A DNA stretch of 64,000 nucleotides from Haloterrigena gelatinilytica (GTDB taxonomy: Archaea > Halobacteriota > Halobacteria > Halobacteriales > Natrialbaceae): contig NZ_JABUQZ010000001.1 of the NCBI RefSeq assembly GCF_013342145.1, positions 4,030,001 to 4,094,000 of the forward strand. Reading direction: 5' to 3'. This document shows, piece after piece, positions 1 to 8,399 of this stretch. The position numbers and the translations under genes were made by a program. Below the pieces are notes generated by a model, which was not told where the DNA came from, made no database searches, and was given only the letters and a program-made list of their open reading frames with translations. Every line of letters begins with the position of its first letter. Within the stretch, counting starts at the first letter, position 1.

Positions 1-383
1 CCTATCTGGGGCTCGAGGAGTCGGGCGCCGACTTCGAAACCGTCCTCGAGCCGGCGGTCAGAAGCTGCGAGGAGTTCCTCGCGGCGAGCGGCGACGAGCG
101 CGTCTCGGTCGACGTGACCTTCGACGTCGAGACGACCGTCGAGTCCTCCCTGTCTGGCGTCGTTTCGCGGCTCGAGGCCGGCGAGCCGGTCACGCCGCGC
201 GAACTCTTCACCGTCGTCATGCAGGGCGATCGCGATCCGGCGGTTCACGACCGGGTTGTAATCGCCGACGCGGACGCGGACGATCTCAGGGACGGGTTTC
301 TCGAGCGGTTGGCGACGTATCTCGGCGGCGAACTACGGTACGTGACCGACTCGAGGGCGGTCATCGACCTCGAGGGCGAGTGA
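1..383 (+). CDS. Unknown protein, 3' end only
   Basis: The reading frame is open from base 3 to the TGA at 381-383, so the gene begins left of the window and only its last 126 residues are present. The visible part is acidic, has no membrane segment and shows no motif I recognise. It has the helix-rich, Glu/Asp-rich look of haloarchaeal cytosolic proteins. An internal ATG at 114 is unlikely to be the start because coding character continues upstream of it. It converges with the lipoprotein gene that follows, 118 bp away. Function unknown. Confidence 0.6.
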   Translation, partial: YLGLEESGADFETVLEPAVRSCEEFLAASGDERVSVDVTFDVETTVESSLSGVVSRLEAGEPVTPRELFTVVMQGDRDPAVHDRVVIADADADDLRDGFLERLATYLGGELRYVTDSRAVIDLEGE

Positions 384-501
384 GTCCGGTACCGCTTCGA
401 TACGCGTACCCGGCCGAGACGTGAGACCGGCTGCGACCGCCGGCGACCACCAGTCATCGCCGGGACCTATCAGCGACCGCCGACGAGCAGGGCGATTCGG
501 A

Positions 502-1335
502 TTATTCGAGCGGTTCAACCGTGATCCGTCCGATGTCCGTTTCGACTCGAAGCTGCGGCCCGCCGTCACCGAGTCGCCCGGTTACTTGCTCCTCGCTTCG
601 GGTCACGTCCTCGAGCGGGAGGTCGTCGACGTCGATCCGCCCCGTGTTCGTCTCCACGCGCAGGTCGGCGTCGACGGCCTCGCTCACGGCGGCGGTTACC
701 CGACCAGTCGACGCCGAGATCGTCGTCTCGCCGTCGATCGCCGGCACTTCGACGTTGATCCGGCCGGTCGAGGTGGACACGTCGCCGAGTCGCTCCGCGT
801 CCCGGATTTCGACCCGGCCCGTGCTCGCCTCGGCGGAGACCGTCCCGTCGACGCCCGCGATATCGACTCGGCCCGTGTCCGCGTCCGCGTGCAGATCGCC
901 CGCGACGTCGCGGACGGTGATCCGTCCCGTACTCGTTTCGATCCGCTCGAGGGCGACCTCGCGGGGGATCTCCGCGTCGACCTCCATCGAGGGGCGACTG
1001 GCGAGCCACCCCTCGCTGCCGTCCCACTCCGATCGGAGTTCGAGTCGGCCGTCGGCGAGCTCGGTCTCGAGGGTCAGCTCCTCGAGATCGGTCCGAACCG
1101 AGTCGGATTCCTTGACGATTTCGAGGCCCACGTCGTCCCGATCGGCGCCGGCGACCGAAATCCGTCCGATCTCGCTGACGATCGCGATCGACGCGGCGTC
1201 CTCGAGGGGGATCGTCTCGCGCTCCTCGCTGCGGTTGTTGACCACCGGAGTCGCTCCGAGACAGCCGGAGAGTCCGAGGAGACCCGCCGTTCCGACGCTC
1301 CCGAGCAGTTTCCGCCTAGTCGTGTCGGCGCTCAT
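502..1335 (-). CDS. DUF4097-like adhesin-type lipoprotein
   Basis: A 277-residue secreted protein. The N-terminus has a twin-arginine motif (TTRRKLL) and a lipobox (LSGC, Cys about 25), so Tat export and lipid anchoring outside the membrane are predicted. The mature part consists of short beta repeats with a Gly-Arg-hydrophobic signature (TGRITV, TGRVDI, TGRVEI, TGRINV, TGRVTA, TGRIDV, IGRITV) spaced about 20 residues apart. This is the pattern of the DUF4097 beta-helix/adhesin-like family. The ATG at 1335 puts the RR motif at residues 7-8; the GTG at 1347 would only add four residues. Role on the cell surface unknown. Confidence 0.8.
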   Translation of the reverse strand: MSADTTRRKLLGSVGTAGLLGLSGCLGATPVVNNRSEERETIPLEDAASIAIVSEIGRISVAGADRDDVGLEIVKESDSVRTDLEELTLETELADGRLELRSEWDGSEGWLASRPSMEVDAEIPREVALERIETSTGRITVRDVAGDLHADADTGRVDIAGVDGTVSAEASTGRVEIRDAERLGDVSTSTGRINVEVPAIDGETTISASTGRVTAAVSEAVDADLRVETNTGRIDVDDLPLEDVTRSEEQVTGRLGDGGPQLRVETDIGRITVEPLE

Positions 1336-1708
1336 ACGTAATTGCACGGACCGGTCCGACGTTAAGGGGTCGGTCGGTTGGCGATCGGCCAGTCGACCCC
1401 CGTGATTTTTGTGTACCGATCGATCCGTCGCCGGTCGATCTCAGCGTGACGAAAAACCTAACACCGTCCCGGGCGGTAACTCCGAAATACGTATGTTCCG
1501 TCCGGTCGCGGGTATGGTCGACGCGTTCGACGGCCCGCGAGAGGCGGTTTTCGTAGGGGCGTCCTAGCCCCGCATTCCCCACCCCGATTCGACGGATGTA
1601 TTGTCGGCGACCAGCATTCACCGAGCAACGACCGGTATCAGCAATGAGTACGCACACCTTCGACGCGACGACGACGCACGGCCGACGCCCCCCGCGGGCG
1701 GTGAGAGC
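1336..1708. other. Divergent intergenic region before valS
   Basis: This 373 bp stretch separates the divergently transcribed lipoprotein gene and valS. It holds a short T-run (1404-1409), a possible TATA-like stretch near 1484-1490 and a 22-codon ORF listed separately. I saw no tRNA or conserved RNA fold by eye. Confidence 0.5.
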
Positions 1709-1712
1709 ATGA
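1644..1712 (+). CDS. Possible 22-codon leader ORF overlapping valS start
   Basis: ATG at 1644 opens a 22-residue frame (begins MSTHTFDATTTH) whose TGA at 1710-1712 shares the ATGA overlap with the valS ATG at 1709. Four-base overlaps of this kind are typical of translational coupling. The peptide contains a single valine, so a classical amino-acid attenuation mechanism is not supported. It may be coincidental, since the frame is short and rich in Arg and Thr. Confidence 0.3.
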   Translation: MSTHTFDATTTHGRRPPRAVRA

Positions 1713-4393
1713 GTACGGACGCGCCCGAAACGGACGCCGAGAGCGATCCCGCAGCTCGAGAGCCGACCCTCGAGGGCGGCTACGACCCCGAAGCGGTCGA
1801 GGAACGCTGGCAGCAGCGCTGGATCGACGCGGACGTCTACGCCTACGAGAGCGACGCCGAGCGCGACCCCAACACGGTCTACGCGATCGACACGCCGCCG
1901 CCGACGGTCTCGGGCAGCCTGCACATGGGCCACCTCTACGGCTCGACCCTGCAGGACTTCGCCGCACGATACCAGCGGATGCACGACGGCGACGTGCTCT
2001 TTCCCTTCGGCTACGACGACAACGGGATCGCCAGCGAGCGACTGACCGAGTCGGAACTCGACATCCGCCATCAGGACTACGAGCGCCGCGAGTTCCAGGA
2101 GCTCTGCCGCGAGGTCTGTCAGGAGTACGAGGCCGAGTTCACGGAGAAGATGCAGGATCTCGGCACCTCGATCGACTGGAACAACACCTACAAGACGATC
2201 GAACCCCGCGTCCAGCGCATCTCGCAGCTCTCCTTCCTCGACCTCTACGAGAAGGGCCGCGAGTACCGCAAGAAGGCCCCCGCGATCTGGTGTCCCGAGT
2301 GCGAGACCGCGATCTCGCAGGTCGAGATGGAGGACGACGAGCGCGGCTCGCATTTCAACGACATCGCGTTCGAGGTCGTCGGCGAGGACGCCCCGCGCGA
2401 GGAGTTCGTCATCTCCACGACCCGACCCGAACTCATCCCCGCCTGCGTCTCCGTCTTCGTCCACCCCGACGACGAGGACAACCAGGATCTGGTCGGTGAG
2501 ACCGCTCGCGTCCCGATCTTCGAGCAGGAGGTGCCGATCATCGCGGACGAGCGCGTCGACATGGAGAAGGGCAGCGGCGTCGTGATGTGCTGTACCTTCG
2601 GCGACCAGAACGACATCGAGTGGTACCAGGCCCACGACCTGCCGCTGCGCGTGGCCATCGACGAGTCCGCGACGATGACCGACCTCGCCGGCGACTACGA
2701 GGGGCTCTCGACCGAGGAGGCCCGCGAGGCCATCGTCGAGGACTTAGACGACGAGGGCTACCTGCGCGACCGCTGGGAGATCACCCACGCGGTCCAGGTC
2801 CACGAGCGGTGTGACACGCCCGTCGAGTACCGCGTCTCCAAGCAGTGGTACGTCGAAATCTTAGACCACAAAGAGGAGTACCTCGAGGCCGGCCGGGAGA
2901 TGGACTGGTACCCCGAGAAGATGTTCAGCCGCTACAAGCACTGGATCGAGGGCCTCGAGTGGGACTGGCTGATCTCCCGCCAGCGCGACTCGGGGATTCC
3001 GTTCCCGGTCTGGTACTGCGCGGAGTGCGACCACGAGATCATGGCCGACCGCGAGGAGCTGCCGGTCGACCCGCTCTCGGACGAGCCGTCGGTCGACGCG
3101 TGTCCCGAGTGCGGCCACGACGACTTCGTCGCCGAAGAGGACGTCTTCGACACCTGGGCGACCTCCTCGCTGACGCCGCTGATCAACGCGGGCTGGGACT
3201 GGGACGAAGACGCCGAGGAGTTCGCGATGGAGAAACCGGAGCTGTACCCGTTCGACCTCCGTCCACAGGGCCACGACATCATCTCGTTCTGGCTGTTCCA
3301 CACCATCGTCAAGTGCTACGAGCACACCGGCGAGGTGCCCTTCGACGCGACGATGATCAACGGCCACGTCTTAGACGAGAACCGCGAGAAGATGTCCAAG
3401 TCCCGCGGTAACGTGGTCGAACCCGACGAGGTGCTCGCGGACTTCCCCGTCGACGCCGTCCGCTTCTGGGCCGCGAGCGCGGCGGTCGGCGACGACTTCC
3501 CGTACCAGGAGAAGGACTTGACGGCAGGTGAAAAACTCCTGCGCAAGCTCTGGAACGCCTCGAAGCTCGTCGACACGCTCGCGCCCCGCGAGCCCGAGGA
3601 ACCCGCGGCGCTCGAGGCGATCGACCGCTGGCTGCTGGCGGAACTCGACGACGCCGTCGAGGACCTCACCGCCCACCTCGAGGAGTACGAGTTCGCGAAG
3701 GCCCGCGACCGCCTGCGCACGTTCTTCTGGAACACGTTCTGTGACGACTACCTCGAGATCGCCAAGACCCGCGAGGACGAGCCCTCGACGCAGTACGCGC
3801 TGCGGACGGCCCACCGGACCTTCCTCGAGCTGTGGGCGCCGTTCCTGCCCCACGCGACCGAGGAGATCTGGCAGGCCGTCTACGCCGACGACGGGAGCGA
3901 CCTCGAGGACAGCAGCATCCACGTCCGCGACTGGCCCAGCCCGCAGGGCCACGAGGCCGACCTCGAGGCGGGCGAGGCCGCCATGGAGGTCATCTCGGCG
4001 CTGCGCCGCTACAAGAGCGAGAACCAGCTGCCGCTGAACGCCGACCTCGAGTCGGTGTCGGTCTACGGCCCCATCGAGGGCTTCGAGGACGCCATCCAGA
4101 ACGTGATGCACGTCCGGGACCTGACCGTCCTCGAGGAGGAACCCGAGGTCACCACCGAGATCGCGTCGATCGACCTCGACTACTCGACGCTCGGGCCGAA
4201 GTTCGGCTCGAAGGTCGGCGAGATCGATTCGGGGATCGAGAGCGGCGACTACGAAATCGACGAGGACGAGGGCGTTCTTCGGGTCGCCGGCGAGGAACTC
4301 GAGGCCGACCTCTTCGAGGTCGAACGCGAGCGCTCCTACTCCGGCGCGGGCGAGATGATCGAGACCGAGTCGGCGGTCGTCATCCTCGAGTAG
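1709..4393 (+). CDS. valS: Valyl-tRNA synthetase
   Basis: Charges tRNA-Val with valine using ATP in the cytosol. The 894-residue protein is a class Ia synthetase. The HMGH form of the HIGH motif is at residues 72-75 and KMSKS at about 561-565. A CP1 editing domain lies between them (about 190-400), containing CPEC and STTRPE. Further Cys pairs (CAEC, CPEC) precede the second half of the Rossmann domain. An anticodon-binding helical domain follows (about 650-800), then a short C-terminal region. The ATG at 1709 is preferred; the same frame extends upstream to 1601 but with low-complexity non-conserved sequence. The gene stands alone. Length is normal for archaeal ValRS. Confidence 0.97.
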   Translation: MSTDAPETDAESDPAAREPTLEGGYDPEAVEERWQQRWIDADVYAYESDAERDPNTVYAIDTPPPTVSGSLHMGHLYGSTLQDFAARYQRMHDGDVLFPFGYDDNGIASERLTESELDIRHQDYERREFQELCREVCQEYEAEFTEKMQDLGTSIDWNNTYKTIEPRVQRISQLSFLDLYEKGREYRKKAPAIWCPECETAISQVEMEDDERGSHFNDIAFEVVGEDAPREEFVISTTRPELIPACVSVFVHPDDEDNQDLVGETARVPIFEQEVPIIADERVDMEKGSGVVMCCTFGDQNDIEWYQAHDLPLRVAIDESATMTDLAGDYEGLSTEEAREAIVEDLDDEGYLRDRWEITHAVQVHERCDTPVEYRVSKQWYVEILDHKEEYLEAGREMDWYPEKMFSRYKHWIEGLEWDWLISRQRDSGIPFPVWYCAECDHEIMADREELPVDPLSDEPSVDACPECGHDDFVAEEDVFDTWATSSLTPLINAGWDWDEDAEEFAMEKPELYPFDLRPQGHDIISFWLFHTIVKCYEHTGEVPFDATMINGHVLDENREKMSKSRGNVVEPDEVLADFPVDAVRFWAASAAVGDDFPYQEKDLTAGEKLLRKLWNASKLVDTLAPREPEEPAALEAIDRWLLAELDDAVEDLTAHLEEYEFAKARDRLRTFFWNTFCDDYLEIAKTREDEPSTQYALRTAHRTFLELWAPFLPHATEEIWQAVYADDGSDLEDSSIHVRDWPSPQGHEADLEAGEAAMEVISALRRYKSENQLPLNADLESVSVYGPIEGFEDAIQNVMHVRDLTVLEEEPEVTTEIASIDLDYSTLGPKFGSKVGEIDSGIESGDYEIDEDEGVLRVAGEELEADLFEVERERSYSGAGEMIETESAVVILE

Positions 4394-4856
4394 CTACGTC
4401 GACCTCGGCGAACCGGTCGCTCCGCTTCTCTCGTCGTTCGACTCGAGACACCGTTTTGCGACCGACAGCGTCGCCCGACCGCGTCGGTAATCGTCAGTGA
4501 CTGTGGGTGTCGGCGAACAGTTTCTCGTCGCGTTCTCCGTCGATCGGACGGCTGACGACCGTGAACGAGGGCGATCGAGCGACTTCTGAGCGGACTGGTG
4601 CCGAGGACGACCGTCTCGGGTGCTTTCGACCGGCAGCCGACGTGCCCCGCCGATGGTCTCCGAAACTGGCCGATCACAATTCCAGGTATGTCCGACTATC
4701 CTGTGCGAATACGCGATATTACCCAACGTCCAAGAAATAAGTACGGTTGTAAAGAAACGTTTATCGTCCCAATCGCCCATTCGTCTATCGTGCTCTGCTG
4801 AAGTCGTTCGTCGCCGCCGAGTCGCGGGTAGTCGCGTAAGCCGAGTACAGAGCACC
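4394..4856. other. Intergenic region, 463 bp
   Basis: Between valS and the next gene. Several frames are open but none has haloarchaeal acidic coding character, and no tRNA fold is visible. The last 130 bases are AT-richer and contain TATA-like stretches near 4733-4741 and 4760-4766. These probably form the promoter of the following gene, implying a 5' untranslated leader of roughly 60-90 bases. Confidence 0.45.
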
Positions 4857-5210
4857 ATGACAACAGAGACGTCGAACGCGGAATCACGGACCGGTACCGA
4901 CTCGCTCCAAGCGAACACGATCTTCGAGCTGTTGCTCGACGAGCAGCGGCGCGACGCGCTGTATTACTTGTCGGGGAAAGTGGGCGCGGTCGCCCTGGAG
5001 GACCTCGTGGCGCAGGTCGCACTCCGGGACGGCGAGGCGTCGGGGACGCGAGTCGACGCGATCACGGCCGGGTTCCGTCACAATCACCTGCCGAAACTGA
5101 TCGACGCGGCGGTCGTGCGGTACGACACGGACGCGGGGACGGTCGAACGCCGTCCGGAGGCGGCGGCGCTCGATCCGTTCCTCCAGCTCGCGCGGCGATA
5201 CGAACCGTAA
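4857..5210 (+). CDS. Winged-helix-like small regulator (DUF7344-like)
   Basis: A 117-residue acidic protein with no membrane segment. The segment around residues 23-42 (FELLLDEQRRDALYYL) strongly resembles the opening helix of haloarchaeal DUF7344 domains, which are predicted winged helix-turn-helix regulators. The remainder fits the later helices and wing (HNHLPKLIDAAVVRYD). The ATG at 4857 starts an unstructured 20-residue N-terminus before this domain. It converges with the DUF1405 gene only 7 bp away. DNA targets unknown; family assignment is from memory of the motif. Confidence 0.7.
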   Translation: MTTETSNAESRTGTDSLQANTIFELLLDEQRRDALYYLSGKVGAVALEDLVAQVALRDGEASGTRVDAITAGFRHNHLPKLIDAAVVRYDTDAGTVERRPEAAALDPFLQLARRYEP

Positions 5211-5217
5211 TCGCCCG

Positions 5218-5928
5218 CTATCGACCCGCGCGATCCGCCGAGACGCCCCCGCGGGCCGCTTCGCACTTTTTGACGCGGATCGCGAGCGCGAGGAAGACGG
5301 CGAGCAGCGCGAACGTCACCTCGCCGGCGGCGACGACGCCGAGCGCGTCCGCGCCGAGGAACATCGGCTCGTCCCCCGGGACGGGGACGGCCGTGTGGTG
5401 TGGCCCGCCGACGATCGGCACGAAGTAATCGACGATCAGGTTGCTGCCGTACCACGCGACCGCCACAGCGACGCCCCACACGGGGAAATCGGAGATTCGG
5501 TGGAGGACGAACGCCTGGACGACCATCGCGAGGTGACTCCAGAAGAGGAACTGGTACATCAGCGGGTCGAGATAGCTGTAGGCGTCGGCGAACGCGAGTA
5601 GCGTGTACGGCGTCCACAGACCCAGAATGACGTTGCCGAAGAACGCCAGCGACGTCAGCCACGGCTGTTCGTACCCCAGCTTCCAGCAGGCGATCGCCAG
5701 CGCGATCAGCAGCGTCGCCATCGGGCTGTCGGGCACCCACGGCCACATCACCGCCGGCGTCTCGCCGAGCTGGGGGCCGTAGTACCAGAAGCCGAAGGCC
5801 GTCCCCGCGAGGTTAATCGCCACGACCAGCCACGCGAACCGCAGCCCGAGGTCCTCGAGGGTCTTCGGAACTGGCGTGAGATAGGTCGGCAGCGGCTCCC
5901 GGTCGGGCAGCGTGGACGACGCGAACAT
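5218..5928 (-). CDS. DUF1405 integral membrane protein
   Basis: A 236-residue protein with about six hydrophobic segments. It carries the DUF1405 pattern: a Trp/Tyr-rich first helix (FGFWYYGPQL), Pro-rich loops (WPWVPDSPMATLL) and a His near YFVPIVGGPHHT. The family is found in Bacillus and haloarchaea and has no established function. The start at 5928 is the first ATG; a TTG at 5961 is the only upstream alternative. A promoter-like T-run lies 30-38 bp before the ATG. This promoter and the first codons are partly repeated at 8147-8206. Confidence 0.8.
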   Translation of the reverse strand: MFASSTLPDREPLPTYLTPVPKTLEDLGLRFAWLVVAINLAGTAFGFWYYGPQLGETPAVMWPWVPDSPMATLLIALAIACWKLGYEQPWLTSLAFFGNVILGLWTPYTLLAFADAYSYLDPLMYQFLFWSHLAMVVQAFVLHRISDFPVWGVAVAVAWYGSNLIVDYFVPIVGGPHHTAVPVPGDEPMFLGADALGVVAAGEVTFALLAVFLALAIRVKKCEAARGGVSADRAGR

Positions 5929-6050
5929 CGGTTCACTCGGCGTGACGGTCGACACTCGCAAAACAGTAGCGGTTGGTGACTCTCAGTCGAGTCGCGGTCG
6001 AGTGGGCAACGGCAGCACCGTCGGACTCGAGATCCCGACGACTCCGTCCG

Positions 6051-7760
6051 TCACTCTGCCGGTTCGTCCGCGTCGACCCGTCGGCGCAGCCACTCGAGAC
6101 CGAGCGCGCCGCTGACGAGCCCCGTTCCGGTCGTGAAGCCCGGAACACCGTCGTCAGCGCCGTCGTCGCCGTCCTCGCCGTCGTCGCCGTCCCCGCCGTC
6201 GGTCGTCTCGTTTTCCGTCTCGTCCGCGGTACCGGTGTTCTCGCCGTCGCTGCCCGCGTCACCGTCGTCCTCGAGAGAGCCGTCGTCGTCGCTGCCGGCG
6301 TTTCCGTCGTCACTGCTTCCGCTTTCGTTACGACTCCCATCGTCAGCGCTGTCGTCGGTACTGCTCTCGTCGTCAGCACCCCCATCGTTGCTGCTCTCGT
6401 TGTCACTGGTGTTTTCATCGCCACTGCTCCCGTCGTCGTCAGCGTCTCCACGGCCGTCATCATCGCTGTCGGAGTCGTCGCTCTCGTCCGCGTCTCCGTC
6501 CTCGGTACCGTCGTCCTGTTCGTCGTCTCCGTTCGCACCGTCTTCATCGGCCCCATCCTCGTCGGCGTCCGTTTCTTCGCGGAGCGCGACGAGTTCGCCG
6601 TCGTGATCGACGTAGATCGTCTCGCCGCTGATCGCGCGAATGTGTCCGACCGGTGCGTCGTCTTTCGAGAGCGTCCACTTCTCGCTCCCGTCGCGTTTGT
6701 CGAGCGCGACGAGTTTCTGATCGTAATCCCGGTCTCCGTAATTGTGCGCGTCCGCCCAAAAGTAGACGTAGACGGTCTCGCCGCTGATAACGGCCTGTCC
6801 GTAGGTGTACGTAACGTCGAGCTCCCAGTCGTACTCGTCGCCGTGGATCGAAGTACTGCCGTAGCCGTAATCGCCTGCTGAAAGCACGGATTCATTGCCG
6901 AGCGTCCCTGTGGAATACGGCCCGACCAGACCCAACCCACTGCCGGTTTGTGCATCGTAGAAGGGGAGTTCCTCCCCCGGAAGATCGGCGAGAACCGCCG
7001 TCTCAGTCGCGTAGAGGGCATCTCCTCCTGTCCAGTGCCATGTCTGCCAGATGGTCTCTCCGGTCGCGGGATCGAACGCGAGAACGCCGTACTGCGTTTC
7101 GGCGTACACGACGCCGTTCATCGCGGCGGGTCCGGGGGTGAATTCGGACTCCTGTTCGTCACCATTTCTTGACTCGACGACAGCCGTGTCTCTCTGCCAT
7201 CGGACCGATCCGTCGTCGGCCTCGAGGGCGTACAGCGTCCCGTCGACGACGACGAAGACGCCGTCGTACGCCACCGTGTGGCTACTCGTCCTCTCCCCGG
7301 GGTCGAGGTCGCTCTCCCAGCGGACGCTACCGTCTTCTCGATCGATCGCCACGATATCGCCGCCGTTGAGGTATACCATCTCGCCGGCTACCGCGGGGTC
7401 ACCCGCGTCGACGTCGGTGTTCTCCCAGACGAGCGAGCCGTCGGCCGCGTCGAGGGCGACGACACCGTCCGCGGTCGTCGTGTACACGGTGTCGTCGGCG
7501 ACCGCGACGGAGCCGTCGTGGTCGACGGTCCAAGCGGCCTCGAGGTCGCCGTCGAACTCGTAGCCGTCTGGGATGAACCTCGCATGACCGGCGTCACCGC
7601 GGTAGGACGCCCAGTCTTCGTCCGCCATCTCGGGATTCGGATCCAACTCCGGGTTCGGGAGGTCGTCGGTTTCGGACGCTCCCACACCGATCGACGCGAG
7701 CCCACCGACCGAGAGCGCTGCACCTGTCGCCAGTACCGAACGGCGATGCCATTCTTCCAT
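6051..7760 (-). CDS. Tat-exported PQQ-type beta-propeller with acidic stalk and PGF-CTERM-like tail
   Basis: A 569-residue secreted protein. An RR signal peptide (HRRSVLATGAAL) is followed by a PQQ/BamB-like propeller at about residues 45-400, with blade motifs such as ALDAADGSLVW, DREDGSVRW, ALEADDGSVRW, FDPATGETIW and ALDKRDGSEKW. Residues about 402-536 are almost entirely Asp, Glu, Ser, Gly, Asn and Thr, a typical surface stalk. The C-terminus has PGF followed by a weakly hydrophobic segment and RRR, resembling the PGF-CTERM signal cut by archaeosortase A. No quinoprotein dehydrogenase residues are evident, so a scaffold or binding role is more likely. Its signal peptide DNA is nearly identical to that of the gene at 8400-9827. 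Confidence 0.85.
   Translation of the reverse strand: MEEWHRRSVLATGAALSVGGLASIGVGASETDDLPNPELDPNPEMADEDWASYRGDAGHARFIPDGYEFDGDLEAAWTVDHDGSVAVADDTVYTTTADGVVALDAADGSLVWENTDVDAGDPAVAGEMVYLNGGDIVAIDREDGSVRWESDLDPGERTSSHTVAYDGVFVVVDGTLYALEADDGSVRWQRDTAVVESRNGDEQESEFTPGPAAMNGVVYAETQYGVLAFDPATGETIWQTWHWTGGDALYATETAVLADLPGEELPFYDAQTGSGLGLVGPYSTGTLGNESVLSAGDYGYGSTSIHGDEYDWELDVTYTYGQAVISGETVYVYFWADAHNYGDRDYDQKLVALDKRDGSEKWTLSKDDAPVGHIRAISGETIYVDHDGELVALREETDADEDGADEDGANGDDEQDDGTEDGDADESDDSDSDDDGRGDADDDGSSGDENTSDNESSNDGGADDESSTDDSADDGSRNESGSSDDGNAGSDDDGSLEDDGDAGSDGENTGTADETENETTDGGDGDDGEDGDDGADDGVPGFTTGTGLVSGALGLEWLRRRVDADEPAE
7687..7760 (-). repeat. Signal-peptide cassette, copy 1
   Basis: First 74 bases of the propeller gene, encoding its Tat signal peptide. 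By eye about 65 of 74 positions match 9754-9827, the start of the neighbouring triplicated-domain gene, although the mature proteins are unrelated. Confidence 0.85.
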
Positions 7761-7879
7761 ACCGCTATCCGTACGGGATACTGTCGTTACTATCTGGTAT
7801 CTAAGTTATAATTATAGCTCACGGAACCGTTTCGAACGACACCCTTGTACTTTAGCGGGTAGCGTTCGTCGATCGGCGC

Positions 7880-8106
7880 ATGCAGCGCAGTCCCGACGGC
7901 CGATCTCGAGTATTCCTCTCGACTGGCCGCGAGAGGTCCTCACGCTCGAGTTCGCCTTCGGGATGGGCGAGATGACGGTCCCGGTTCGACGTAGTCGGTC
8001 GGGTCACACCTCTGAACGGCCGCTCTCTGTGTTCGTGATCACACCCGAGTCGGCTGTGCGACGTTCCGACATCCGGTACCGCCGCGGCGGCAGCGAATCC
8101 GGCGAT
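7880..8106 (+). pseudogene. Decayed 5' fragment of acetoacetate-decarboxylase-like gene
   Basis: Aligns with the first third of the intact gene at 10092. The shared promoter string tttagcgggta lies at 7851 and at 10063, in both cases 29 bp before the ATG. The translation starts MQRSPDGRSRVFLSTGRE, against [18 protein letters not shown] in the intact gene. A frameshift follows; a second frame then matches (MGEMTVPVRR against [10 protein letters not shown]), and later IRYRRGG against IRYHRVGG. In-frame stops and a net 5-base length difference show it is not functional. Confidence 0.8.
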
Positions 8107-8146
8107 AGCTCGGCAACGGATCGCGGTCGGACGGCCGGCATGTCAC

Positions 8147-8206
8147 GGAATCGTTTCACCGGCGTGACGTTCGAAACGCGCAAAACAGTAGTGAGCCGCG
8201 ACTATC
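8147..8206 (-). repeat. Relic of DUF1405 gene promoter and 5' end
   Basis: Bases 8161-8191 match 5939-5969 at about 28 of 31 positions by eye (core cgcaaaacagtag). Weaker similarity extends on both sides into the first codons of the DUF1405 gene. It appears to be a decayed duplicate of that gene's start region. Confidence 0.6.
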
Positions 8207-8399
8207 CGCCACGATCGTTATACCGATGTACCGTCAGGTGAGCCCGTGTGTCGCTCGGACGGCGGACGGGTCCGATCGATAACGATCAACCGGTTTCGAT
8301 ACGGCCGGTCGGCCGCGTACGGCGGACGAACGCGGCCGACGCGTTCTGCTCTCGCGCCGCAGTCTCACTCGACGCCTCGAGCGCGTCTCGTTTCCGTGG

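Larger units (their letters stand above)
7761..8399. other. Gene graveyard between two secreted-protein genes
   Basis: This 639 bp has no convincing intact gene. It contains an AT-rich promoter zone for the propeller gene (7790-7825), a decayed copy of the 5' end of the acetoacetate-decarboxylase-like gene (7851-8106), and a decayed copy of the 5' end and promoter of the DUF1405 gene (8147-8206). The remaining roughly 190 bp matches nothing I can identify. Short open frames here cross these relics and are not credible genes. Confidence 0.7.

Noticed and set aside
1648-1708. T-box or amino-acid riboswitch before valS
   Set aside because: No stem-loop pattern visible and such elements are bacterial; only the small overlapping ORF stands out.
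1316-2635. Long antisense open frame over valS
   Set aside because: Typical shadow of GC-rich coding sequence; its translation is Val/Arg/Leu-rich without domains, whereas the plus strand encodes a full synthetase.
7963-8241. 92-codon ORF in the relic region
   Set aside because: Crosses the decayed decarboxylase-like fragment and the DUF1405 relic; starts inside the former gene and has no separate identity.
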